Shown here one piece after another: positions 26,743 to 34,495 of a stretch of 64,000 nucleotides of DNA. This DNA comes from Verrucomicrobiia bacterium. Lineage in GTDB: Bacteria; Verrucomicrobiota; Verrucomicrobiia; Limisphaerales; UBA9464. The stretch is from assembly GCA_019634635.1 (NCBI GenBank), contig JAHCBB010000022.1, positions 1-64,000 on the forward strand, given 5' to 3'. The position numbers and the translations under genes were made by a program. The notes beneath the pieces were generated by a model. The model saw only the letters and a list, made by a program, of their open reading frames with translations, ran no database searches and was not told the DNA's origin. Numbering within the stretch: position 1 is the first letter of the stretch; every line of letters begins with the position of its first letter.

Positions 26743-27726
26743 ATGACCACGCCGCCCCGCCTCACGCCCTCCGATACACTGCCCGTGGCCTCCGTCCAGA
26801 TGGAGTCCCGGGCGGGCGACAAGGAGGCCAATTTCGAGATCATCGAGCATTGGACGGATCGGGCCGCCAAATCCGGCGTCCGCCTGGTGGTCTTCCCCGA
26901 GTGCTGCGTCAGCGGCTACTGGTTCCTGCGACGACTTCCATCCGAAGCGCTCGCGGCGCTGGCCGAACGCATTCCGGACGGCCCCAGCGCCGGGCGGCTC
27001 CTGGAGCTCGCCCGCCGTCATGGCATCCACATCGGGGCCGGTTGGATTGAGGCCGCGGACGATGGCGTCTTCTACAACAGCTACGTGGTTGCCGGTCCCG
27101 ACGGGCACTGGAACCGGCACCGGAAACTCCACGCGTTCGAGCACCCGCTCATCCGCAGCGGCGATGCGATTCGCGTGTTCGATCTTCCCGGAGGGTTCCG
27201 CGCCGCCATCCTGATCTGCTACGACTGCAACCTCGTCGAGAACGTCCGGCTGGCCGCACTCCAGGGCGCCGACGTCCTGATCGCCCCGCATCAGACCGGT
27301 GGGGTTCGGAGCCGCAACCCGAACCTGATGGGACTGGTGGACCGGCAGGCCTGGGATCGGCGCCATGAAGATCCCGGGACGATCCGGCGCGAGTTTCTTG
27401 GCGACAAGGGGCGCGGCTGGTTGATGCGCTGGCTGCCCTCACGCGCCCACGACAACGGACTGTTCCTCGTCTTCAGCAATGGCGTGGGGGTGGATGACGA
27501 CGAGATCCGCACCGGGAACGCCATGATCCTCGATCCCTATGGCCGGATTCTCGCGGAGACGTCCGAGGCCGCCGACGCCATGGCCGTCGCCACCCTCGAC
27601 CGCCGGTTGCTGGAGCAGGCCACCGGCCGGCTGTGGCTCCGGGCCCGCCGCCCGGAACTGTACGGTCCCCTGGCCGTGCGCACCGGCGGGGAGTCCGACG
27701 CCCGGACGCTCAAGTTCGAAGAGTGA
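26743..27726 (+). CDS. Carbon-nitrogen hydrolase (nitrilase superfamily)
   Basis: This 327-aa cytosolic amidohydrolase has the Glu-Lys-Cys triad visible as LVVFPECCVSGYW (Glu), HRKLHAFEH (Lys) and LICYDCNLVENVR (Cys). The C-terminal segments (LFLVFSNGVGVDDDEIRTGNAMILDPYGRILAE) complete the fold. It resembles the aliphatic amidase / N-carbamoyl branch, but the substrate cannot be assigned. It lies 112 nt after the esterase on the same strand. Confidence 0.85.
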   Translation: MTTPPRLTPSDTLPVASVQMESRAGDKEANFEIIEHWTDRAAKSGVRLVVFPECCVSGYWFLRRLPSEALAALAERIPDGPSAGRLLELARRHGIHIGAGWIEAADDGVFYNSYVVAGPDGHWNRHRKLHAFEHPLIRSGDAIRVFDLPGGFRAAILICYDCNLVENVRLAALQGADVLIAPHQTGGVRSRNPNLMGLVDRQAWDRRHEDPGTIRREFLGDKGRGWLMRWLPSRAHDNGLFLVFSNGVGVDDDEIRTGNAMILDPYGRILAETSEAADAMAVATLDRRLLEQATGRLWLRARRPELYGPLAVRTGGESDARTLKFEE

Positions 27727-27812
27727 TTTCCCTGGGCAACGACCCACCCGAAGGGATCCAAGAAGCCACTCCGGAACTTCCCTGGCTTGAAAAACCGCAC
27801 GCTCCCATCGAT

Positions 27813-27829
27813 TAAGATTGTAAATCTTA
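27813..27829. promoter_or_regulatory. AT-rich inverted repeat, possible operator
   Basis: TAAGATT-gta-AATCTTA is a 7-bp perfect inverted repeat in otherwise GC-rich DNA, about 70 nt before the next gene. It could be a repressor site or a small hairpin; nothing identifies its partner. Confidence 0.3.
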
Positions 27830-27898
27830 GTGAAACGGCGGAACGTTCCACTAGTGCATCCCGTGATCCCCAAACACCCGGAATCAAGTGCCCGTCGA

Positions 27899-29023
27899 AT
27901 GGTGCGACCCGGGAATGGGTGGCGGCTGTGGATGCTGGTTTCCGGATGCCTGGCAACCGGTGTGGGCGCCCACGCTCAGGAGCCATGCGGCCGTTCGATC
28001 ACCTTCCACGATCTGGACGCGAATGGCGTCACCGATGTGATCACGGAGCGGCGATATCCCTGGCCGTTCGGAGAGCTTCGTCAATGTTTCAGCGCGGGAG
28101 GGTATCTCTATGCAGAGCCCGGCGTGACGCTCCTGGGTCCCGCGACCACGGAACCGGCCCCCCTCGGCGCACCGGTCGTATTGCCGCCTCGGGGAGGACT
28201 TTGGATCCTTCCGGCCCAGCCGTTCTTCAGCCCGCTCCCGGCGGCACCATTCTCGGACGGCCGCGCCCTGCCCCTCCTGGGTGTGGCAATCACGTCGGCT
28301 CCCGGTGAGGTCCGCTACGGATGGCTTCGCCTTCCCGACGATCCGCGGGAAATTCGCGAGATTGAGTTCGACCGGCGGATGAATGAGCCGGTTCCCCTTG
28401 GGCTGCCACCCGAACCCCGCTGGCTTCCCGTCATAAACGGGACCGGCTTCGACTTGCCCGCAACCGGTGCCGTCGCAATCCATCGGGGTGCCGTGGTCCA
28501 GTTCGGCCGGTCGCAGGTGAACTTCGATCTCGGGGTCAGCAGTGTGGTCAGCGGACCCGACGGGTGGGTGTACGGAGTTGGATGCAACGTGGTGGCCCCG
28601 GCCGAGGAACTCCGCACGCGGCGGTGTCTGTTTCGGATCCGCCCATCGGGTGGGGCTCTGGAGGTCTTGGGCGATCTCGGGGAGGTGCCAGTGAATGCGG
28701 ACCTGGCATGCCTCTCGGCACCCGCCGCAGGCTTCGTCTTCGCCGCAGGACCCGACCTGCACCGGTTCAATACAGCGGACGGCACGCTGACCTGGGTGCA
28801 TCTGGATGCACGCCTGGAAGCCCGCGACGGAGGAGTCGCCATCCGATTTCCAGAGATTCCGCATGTGACCTATACCGTCTGGCAGTCCGACACCCTGGAA
28901 GCGCCGGACTGGGAGCAGATCCACTTCGAATACGCAGCAGAATGGCCCCGGCCTTACCTGGTGAATCCGGATGCTCCGGGAGCCGCGCGGTTCTTCCGCA
29001 TCGAAGCGCGCAGCCGGCGGTGA
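27899..29023 (+). CDS. Exported protein of unknown function
   Basis: From the ATG at 27899 this is a 374-aa protein with an N-terminal hydrophobic stretch (WRLWMLVSGCLATGVGAHAQ). It could be cleaved by signal peptidase I after AHA or, less likely, processed as a lipoprotein at the VSGC cysteine. The mature part includes FHDLDANGVTDVITERRYPWPFGEL, resembling FG-GAP/dockerin-like D-x-D-x-G calcium loops, and several Gly-rich beta segments. The C-terminus (VTYTVWQSDTLEAPDWEQIHFE...ARFFRIEAR) is the same type of terminal domain as in the protein at 14933. A longer frame begins at a GTG at 27830. It ends 10 nt before the membrane hydrolase gene. Confidence 0.6.
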   Translation: MVRPGNGWRLWMLVSGCLATGVGAHAQEPCGRSITFHDLDANGVTDVITERRYPWPFGELRQCFSAGGYLYAEPGVTLLGPATTEPAPLGAPVVLPPRGGLWILPAQPFFSPLPAAPFSDGRALPLLGVAITSAPGEVRYGWLRLPDDPREIREIEFDRRMNEPVPLGLPPEPRWLPVINGTGFDLPATGAVAIHRGAVVQFGRSQVNFDLGVSSVVSGPDGWVYGVGCNVVAPAEELRTRRCLFRIRPSGGALEVLGDLGEVPVNADLACLSAPAAGFVFAAGPDLHRFNTADGTLTWVHLDARLEARDGGVAIRFPEIPHVTYTVWQSDTLEAPDWEQIHFEYAAEWPRPYLVNPDAPGAARFFRIEARSRR

Positions 29024-29033
29024 AATCGAACTT

Positions 29034-31052
29034 ATGACCCCAACCAATCCGAACGCCACCCCGGCCGCCAAGCTGCATCGGCTCGGGGTGTTGTTCGTCC
29101 ACGGGATTGGCGAACAACTCCGCGGGGAGACCCTGCGCGCCGTCGTGGATCCGGTCGTGAAGAGTCTGGATCTGTGGCTCCATGGTGCCGCCCGCTGCCG
29201 CGCCGAAGCGGTCGGAACGGATGCCGCGCAGGCTTGGGCCGCCGCCATGCCGGACCGCATCGGCTCGTTGGCGACGTCTGCACGGATCCGCGAGCAGGCG
29301 CTCGAGATGGCATGGTCAGGGGAGTGGAGTACCGCCCGGCTTTCCGCAGCTCAGAAGGCAGCGGTCCTGGCGGGTCCGTTCTGGTCGGGCGGGGCCACGC
29401 TCAGCGACGCGGTCGCACCCGAGGACGCCGATGGACCTCCGCACTCCGTGCTGCACCTGCACACCGTCGGTGAACACTACGACGTGCATGAGGGCACGGC
29501 GTTGCTGGCCGAATGCTGGTGGGCGCGCAGCTTTGTGCCGGCCGGTCCGTGGGCGCTGACGGGCTGGACCTTCCGCGTGCTGCCGCTGGCCGTCGGCATG
29601 CACTTCGGCGACATCGTCCGTCGGCACTTCTCACAGGCCGCCGATGCGCCGGTCGGACGGCTGCGTCGCGCCTGGCATGCCGCGGCGGCGCTGCTGGCGC
29701 TTGTTGCTCTGCTGATCGCGGTGCCACTCACCCTACCCATCCAGGGCCTGTTGATGGCGATCGCCCTGCTCGCGTTGGTGCCGATCAGCGCCGTACGCGA
29801 CCTGGCCCGCAGCCTTCAGTCGTCCATGGTTGGAGCGCTTGGGGACAGCTACCTCCTGGTGGCAAGTCCGGTCTCGAGAGCGATGATTGTCGGGCGCTGC
29901 ACGCGCAATTTGGAGTGGCTCTGCGATCGCTGCGACACGGTGTTGTTGGTGGCGCACTCCCAGGGCTGCGCGGTGAGCTATCTGGCGCTGACCTCCAGCC
30001 TGCCCGCGGAGCTGCGGGAGGTCACCTGGATCGGCTCCGGTCTGCGCAAACTGGAAGTCCTGCGCTCGGCGGAGCGGGACGACACGATCGTGACCGCCGG
30101 CTGGATGGTCGCCACCATGCCGTTCGTGCTTTGGTCGCAGATCACCGCGATCCAGGAGAACGGACTGTCATGGGGCAATGTCATCGTCACCCTGCTCGCG
30201 GTCGGCTTCTACCTGTATGGGATCGTTCGGCTGGTGCTCATCCTGCGCGTCGGGGCGACCGCCGCCTGGTTCCAGTCGTGGCAGACACTCGGTGTGCGAC
30301 TGAGCGAGATCTACGCGACCCATGACCCGGTGCCGCACGGCCCACTGTTCGACCAGACCACCGCGCGGCACGGCGAACTGCCGTCGCAACCCGTCAACAA
30401 CCAGGCCTCCTGGGTCAGTGACCATACCGCGTACTGGCGCAACACGGAGCAGGTCGTACTGCCGCTCGGCCTGCGCATCGCCGCTGCGCTGGGCGTGCCG
30501 GTTGACCGCTTGCTCGCGAGCGATTCGGATCTGCTCGCGCGCGCCACCCGCAGACGAACCCACCGCGTCCAGGCCCTGGTGCTGTTGCGCGCCATCACGC
30601 TGCTCGGCGGCATCGGGTTGATCTGGCTCGAGGCGGACCCGTTCGTCCATGCCGGGCGGGCCCTGATGGCATGGGCCGCGGGTACGATTGGCTTCGACGC
30701 AGGCACCGGGACAGGAGTCAGCCAGGTGCTGTGGGCGTGCATGCGAACCGCCGCCTGGGTGGTGCTCCCGTGGCTGGCCCTCGTGACGGCCTGGCGCGGT
30801 TGGGAGGCGCACGAGCAACGCTGCGTGCTCCTGCGCCGACCGCCCAGCTCCTTCATTGAATTTGCCCTGGTGGCCGTCCTGGTGGCTGCTGCGGCGGTGC
30901 CCGCCGGGCGCGCCGCCGCGGTGGCTTGGGGCGACCCAGGTGCCGGGGCGGCCATCGCGGTGATCCTCGTCGGCTCCATTTTTGTCGCGGTGATGTACGT
31001 GCTTTCAGCGCAAGTGCCGCACCGCGCTTTCGGCTTCGATGGCAGGAAATAG
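29034..31052 (+). CDS. Polytopic membrane protein with alpha/beta serine hydrolase domain
   Basis: This protein of about 672 residues begins with a hydrolase core strand RLGVLFVHGIGEQLRGETL. Two TM helices follow at about 205-245 (AAALLALVALLIAVPLTLPIQGLLMAIALLALVPI), then a nucleophile elbow VLLVAHSQGCAVSYLAL. Two more TM helices (about 355-400), a possible catalytic His in SWVSDHTAYWRN, and four C-terminal TM helices complete it. The hydrolase domain is thus split by membrane segments. This suggests a lipid- or membrane-acting esterase, but substrate and role are unknown. It was started at the ATG at 29034 because upstream codons overlap the previous gene. Confidence 0.65.
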   Translation: MTPTNPNATPAAKLHRLGVLFVHGIGEQLRGETLRAVVDPVVKSLDLWLHGAARCRAEAVGTDAAQAWAAAMPDRIGSLATSARIREQALEMAWSGEWSTARLSAAQKAAVLAGPFWSGGATLSDAVAPEDADGPPHSVLHLHTVGEHYDVHEGTALLAECWWARSFVPAGPWALTGWTFRVLPLAVGMHFGDIVRRHFSQAADAPVGRLRRAWHAAAALLALVALLIAVPLTLPIQGLLMAIALLALVPISAVRDLARSLQSSMVGALGDSYLLVASPVSRAMIVGRCTRNLEWLCDRCDTVLLVAHSQGCAVSYLALTSSLPAELREVTWIGSGLRKLEVLRSAERDDTIVTAGWMVATMPFVLWSQITAIQENGLSWGNVIVTLLAVGFYLYGIVRLVLILRVGATAAWFQSWQTLGVRLSEIYATHDPVPHGPLFDQTTARHGELPSQPVNNQASWVSDHTAYWRNTEQVVLPLGLRIAAALGVPVDRLLASDSDLLARATRRRTHRVQALVLLRAITLLGGIGLIWLEADPFVHAGRALMAWAAGTIGFDAGTGTGVSQVLWACMRTAAWVVLPWLALVTAWRGWEAHEQRCVLLRRPPSSFIEFALVAVLVAAAAVPAGRAAAVAWGDPGAGAAIAVILVGSIFVAVMYVLSAQVPHRAFGFDGRK

Positions 31053-31087
31053 GATGCAGCGGCTGGGAACCGCGGCTGCTGCGAAGA

Positions 31088-31126
31088 CCTGTCCGGGTGC
31101 GCCGCGAAAAGGCGCACCCGGACAGG
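31088..31126. terminator. 16-bp perfect hairpin between convergent genes
   Basis: CCTGTCCGGGTGCGCC (31088-31103), a GCGAAAA loop, and its exact complement (31111-31126) lie 35 nt after the membrane-hydrolase stop and 4 nt before the convergent lipoprotein stop. There is no T-run on either side, so it may be a bidirectional terminator of the T-less type, or simply a 3' stabilising hairpin. Confidence 0.55.
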
Positions 31127-31129
31127 ACG

Positions 31130-31681
31130 CTAAAGGCCAAACTTTCTAAGAAGGCGGTTGAACCATTCGCGGCCGGATCCCTTCGGCAGTGCGGCGTGAG
31201 CGACCACCACTTTTATGTGAAAATCGGGATGGAGCGGGTGAAATCGAATGCCCAGCACCTCGGGAAGCTGCGCGTCCGAAGGCATTTCCGCGAACTCCCG
31301 GCCGGACCGTTGTGACGCGTACCGGTCCGGGTGCATGACTTCGATGATGACGTTGAACCTTCGGTCACCAGCCAACCCTTCACGAAAAAGGGTCAAGCGG
31401 TTCATCCCGGAACGATCGTGTTCTGACGCCAGCATTTCTGTACCGAGCAAAAGGACCGGATGCCCGCCGAGCATTTCCTCGCTGAGGAAGTGGTGCAAAT
31501 GGAGCAGGACCGCCCTTTCTGCATCCTGCGAGATGCGGTCCAAGTCGGGTTTGGCAACAGTGCAGCCGGTAAGGACGAGGAGGCCCAGACACAATCCAAG
31601 ATTCCAACAAATCGGACTGTTCGAAAACGGTTTCGCCGACGCTCCGCGGGTGACAGAGAATTGCCATTCAGCTGAGCTCAC
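31130..31681 (-). CDS. Small lipoprotein of unknown function
   Basis: From a GTG at 31681 this is a 183-aa protein with a lipoprotein signal (about 1-40): polar N-region, NLGLCLGLLVLTGC with lipobox LTGC. The mature part (VAKPDLDRISQDAERAVLLHLHHFLSEEMLGGHPVLLLGTEML...RRFNVIIEVMHPDRYA...HPDFHIKVVVAHAALP) is His-rich and not recognised. The open frame continues to 32077 but the upstream part overlaps the next gene region in composition only; no better ATG exists. It lies downstream of the lipoprotein hydrolase gene on the same strand. Confidence 0.5.
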   Translation of the reverse strand: MSSAEWQFSVTRGASAKPFSNSPICWNLGLCLGLLVLTGCTVAKPDLDRISQDAERAVLLHLHHFLSEEMLGGHPVLLLGTEMLASEHDRSGMNRLTLFREGLAGDRRFNVIIEVMHPDRYASQRSGREFAEMPSDAQLPEVLGIRFHPLHPDFHIKVVVAHAALPKGSGREWFNRLLRKFGL

Positions 31682-31961
31682 TGCCCCAGACTTAGCGACG
31701 AGCTTGCCGGGTTTCCAAGTCCCATTTCGGGATTGGACCGGGCAGCAGGGGCCGGAATCGCCGGTTCCCGGCGGCGTTCCATCCCCGGATCTCACCCGCC
31801 ACCCCAACCAGGCACAACTCCGGACGGCACACGGCCATGCGGCCGTTGAAGCGCCCGTGAATGCGCAGCGTCCCCGATCCTCTCCGTGCCTCACCTTGCC
31901 CGCCACGCTGTGCCCTAGGGTCGGGTCCTGCCCGGGCCGGCACGGGTCAGGCTGCCGCAGA

Positions 31962-33896
31962 TCACTTTTCTGCCGCCGGAGGCGCCGCCCGGGTGCCTTC
32001 CGGACCGAACACCTGGGCCACCTGTTCCAAGAGAACGCGACGCACCTCCTCAATGGCCTCGGGCGTCCCTTGGACACTGTGGCCGCTGCGGATCACGAGT
32101 TCCGATTCCGCGAAATCCACCCGGGCACTTTGAAAGCTCACGACGCCGTCCGATCCCGACTCCGGATCACCCGTGCCGCGAACGGCGATGATCGAGTGGG
32201 CCTTCACCCCGGGGACCGGGGTCAGGTCGGCAAGGGCGAGCAGCAGCGGGTTGTCGGGGGCCATGCTGTCCAGACTTGTGGGAACCCGGTTGCGCACTCC
32301 CGGAGGGAATTGGACATGCTCCCGGTCGTCCCCCAGGCCTTGGATCAACTCGGCGAGTTCTCCGGGAAGCCGCATGAAGCGGGCCGCCAACCGGCGCGCA
32401 AAGGCACTGGCGCGGTAGCTTCCCCGATGGGGCGTTGCCACAAACACCACCCGGCGGACGTAGGGAACCGGCTCGAAGAAGAAATTCCGCGCCACACCGG
32501 CCCGCTGGGCCTCCGTCAGCTCAAACGCGTCCAACGCGCGGCTGGTGACCGAGCGCCATAAAGCATCGCCGGGGTCCACCACGGCCAGCTTGGCCAGCAG
32601 GCCGCCCTGGCTGTGCCCCACCACCACCATTTCGCGGACGATGGGATCCCGACCTTCCGGATCCAAGTCCTGCACGGCGGCCCTCAGCGACTCGCGAAAC
32701 GCGGCCGCGGACAGGGTCAGGGGATTCCCCGTGTTGTACACGTAGTTCCAGAACTGGCACCGACGCGCCAGCACGGGATCCGCCGCCAGTGTGTTCCACA
32801 TCTCCGCCCACCAGACGGGGCTGCTGAAGGTGCCGTGAACGAACACCACGGGAATCCGACCCGGCCGATACGGCAGGACGGGATGGATGCCATTGGGCAC
32901 CCGCTGTTGGGATGAAAAAAACTGCATCCGCCCCACCCGCCAGACGAAACGATCGGTCAGCAGGTGCGCCAGCGGCGCGGTGGTGTCCGTTTGCAGGGGC
33001 ACCGTCCGGCCATCCACGTCCACCGTGGGCCCATCAAAGCCTGAGTGCAGTTCGAGCACCCCCTGGAGCCTGCCCTCGCTCCACTCTTTCGTGTCGCCGT
33101 GCACCCGGAGGAACAGGGTCAACGGGATCCGGCGCTCCAGGTCCGGCACGTCAGTGTTCGGCGTGATGGCGATCAACGGCGCGCCAAGGCCGGGCTCGCG
33201 GTTGCGGACGGTCAGACCCCGCACGCGGAACCGATCGGCTGCCAGCAACTGCTCGATCTCGTCCGCCCGGACCGGCAGGTCCGGGGATGGCTGAACATCC
33301 AGCGAAATCGGGCCGACCGGCAGCGTCCGAGCACCGGCCTCCAAGACCACCACCGGATTGGTTTCGCCCGCCGGGGAGAGACCTTCCGCGAGGCCCCGGT
33401 TGTACACCTCGCACGCCATCCGGAATCGCGGGTCGAACGGACTGGGCGGCTTTTCCCGACTGGCGCTCACCAGATACAGGTGGGCGTAAATCGCAGCGGA
33501 CAAGTAGTAATCCCGGGCCTGTCGCGGCACCCAGGGCCGGGGACTGCGGGCGGACTGCTCCGCCTGGGCGTAGTTCAGTTCGGCGAGCGCACTCAGCAGG
33601 TCGCGGCGGTCGTCCAGCAGCGCCCGCTGATGCAGCGCGAGCAGCGTTTCTTCCGGGGCCCGGGTGTACTGACGATGCAGGCCAAACCGGCCCAGGACTT
33701 CCCGTGTCTCATTGCTGAGTTCGGGACTGCCCAGTGCCGTCCGGGTCTCCTCACGGAAGCTCTGACGTGGAGAAACCTTTTCCGCGCCAATGGGGATCGC
33801 GCAACCGCCCGACCCGCCGATCGCTGCCAACAGCACGACACCGGAGCACAAGGACGCAAAGGTGGGGGTATTGAGGCGACCGGAAGCGATCGGCAT
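31962..33896 (-). CDS. Lipoprotein alpha/beta hydrolase (lipase-like)
   Basis: This 644-aa protein has a lipoprotein signal (SLCSGVVLLAAIGGSGGC). An alpha-helical N-terminal domain (about 45-190) and a beta-rich middle domain (about 190-330, ITPNTDVPDLERRIPLTLFLRVHGD...) precede a C-terminal alpha/beta hydrolase. That domain shows IPVVFVHGTFSSPVWWAEM (oxyanion), MVVVGHSQGGLLAKL (nucleophile Ser), FVATPHRGS, and a candidate catalytic His in LVIRSGHSVQGTPEAIEEVRRVL. It is probably an outer-membrane- or periplasm-anchored esterase/lipase; substrate unknown. It is the second large serine hydrolase within 5 kb. Confidence 0.78.
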   Translation of the reverse strand: MPIASGRLNTPTFASLCSGVVLLAAIGGSGGCAIPIGAEKVSPRQSFREETRTALGSPELSNETREVLGRFGLHRQYTRAPEETLLALHQRALLDDRRDLLSALAELNYAQAEQSARSPRPWVPRQARDYYLSAAIYAHLYLVSASREKPPSPFDPRFRMACEVYNRGLAEGLSPAGETNPVVVLEAGARTLPVGPISLDVQPSPDLPVRADEIEQLLAADRFRVRGLTVRNREPGLGAPLIAITPNTDVPDLERRIPLTLFLRVHGDTKEWSEGRLQGVLELHSGFDGPTVDVDGRTVPLQTDTTAPLAHLLTDRFVWRVGRMQFFSSQQRVPNGIHPVLPYRPGRIPVVFVHGTFSSPVWWAEMWNTLAADPVLARRCQFWNYVYNTGNPLTLSAAAFRESLRAAVQDLDPEGRDPIVREMVVVGHSQGGLLAKLAVVDPGDALWRSVTSRALDAFELTEAQRAGVARNFFFEPVPYVRRVVFVATPHRGSYRASAFARRLAARFMRLPGELAELIQGLGDDREHVQFPPGVRNRVPTSLDSMAPDNPLLLALADLTPVPGVKAHSIIAVRGTGDPESGSDGVVSFQSARVDFAESELVIRSGHSVQGTPEAIEEVRRVLLEQVAQVFGPEGTRAAPPAAEK

Positions 33897-34183
33897 GACC
33901 GATGGTCCCCCGACGAGGTTGGGCAGGGACAGGAGTTTCTGGCCGCGTCTTCATCGGCTGCCGGAACCTGGCCGCGGTCCACGATCCGCACGGCGTCACC
34001 CACATCGTCCAGGTCGCGGTGCTCAATACCTTCAGCCCATCGTCAGATTGACCGGCGAGAAATAACGCCCAGCCCGGATTTCGTTGGCGCGCGCGGGATT
34101 CGGGATCGAGCAGGATCAACTTCTGTGCGGCAGCGATCACCTCCGCGTTACGCCTCGCGACAGTCAAATTGTCGGGACCACCA

Positions 34184-34322
34184 GGGACAGGACACCTGTC
34201 GGTGGCTCTGGCGACTCCAGTTCGCCTCTGGTTTGGGCCGCCCGGTCGGGGGCTTGTTCAGATCGCTTCCGCGGGAAATGAAGGACAGACTCCACCCGGC
34301 TCGCTAATAGCTGTCCTGTCCC
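34184..34322. mobile_element. 139-bp non-autonomous element with RAYT-type ends
   Basis: GGGACAGGACA (34184-34194) is matched by its exact complement TGTCCTGTCCC (34312-34322). The same termini, slightly longer, bound the transposase remnant 2.2 kb downstream, so this looks like a minimal relative moved by that transposase. The surrounding gap 33897-34495 holds no gene I can support; several short open frames there are unconvincing. Confidence 0.5.
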
Positions 34323-34495
34323 TTGCCCGTCTCGCCGAGGGCGGTGGACGAGGCGGGGCGAAGTGCGTCGGTCGGCACCACCGTTTCAGATGCTGCGGAG
34401 TCCATCACCACAGTGTGCCAGATCATTGGGGTCCGAAATCCGACGGAATTCTCTTGGCGAGGAGGGCCGGACCGTTGCGACACTCCGCCGGTCGC

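Noticed and set aside
27787..27818. Possible promoter TTGAAA ... TAAGAT before the exported protein at 27899
   Set aside because: The 20-bp spacing is too long and the -10 is weak; I list only the inverted repeat there.
33751..34167. 138-codon minus-strand frame upstream of the lipoprotein hydrolase
   Set aside because: No recognisable domain; it overlaps the hydrolase gene start and the 139-bp element region, and homology, if any, would need a frameshift I cannot justify.
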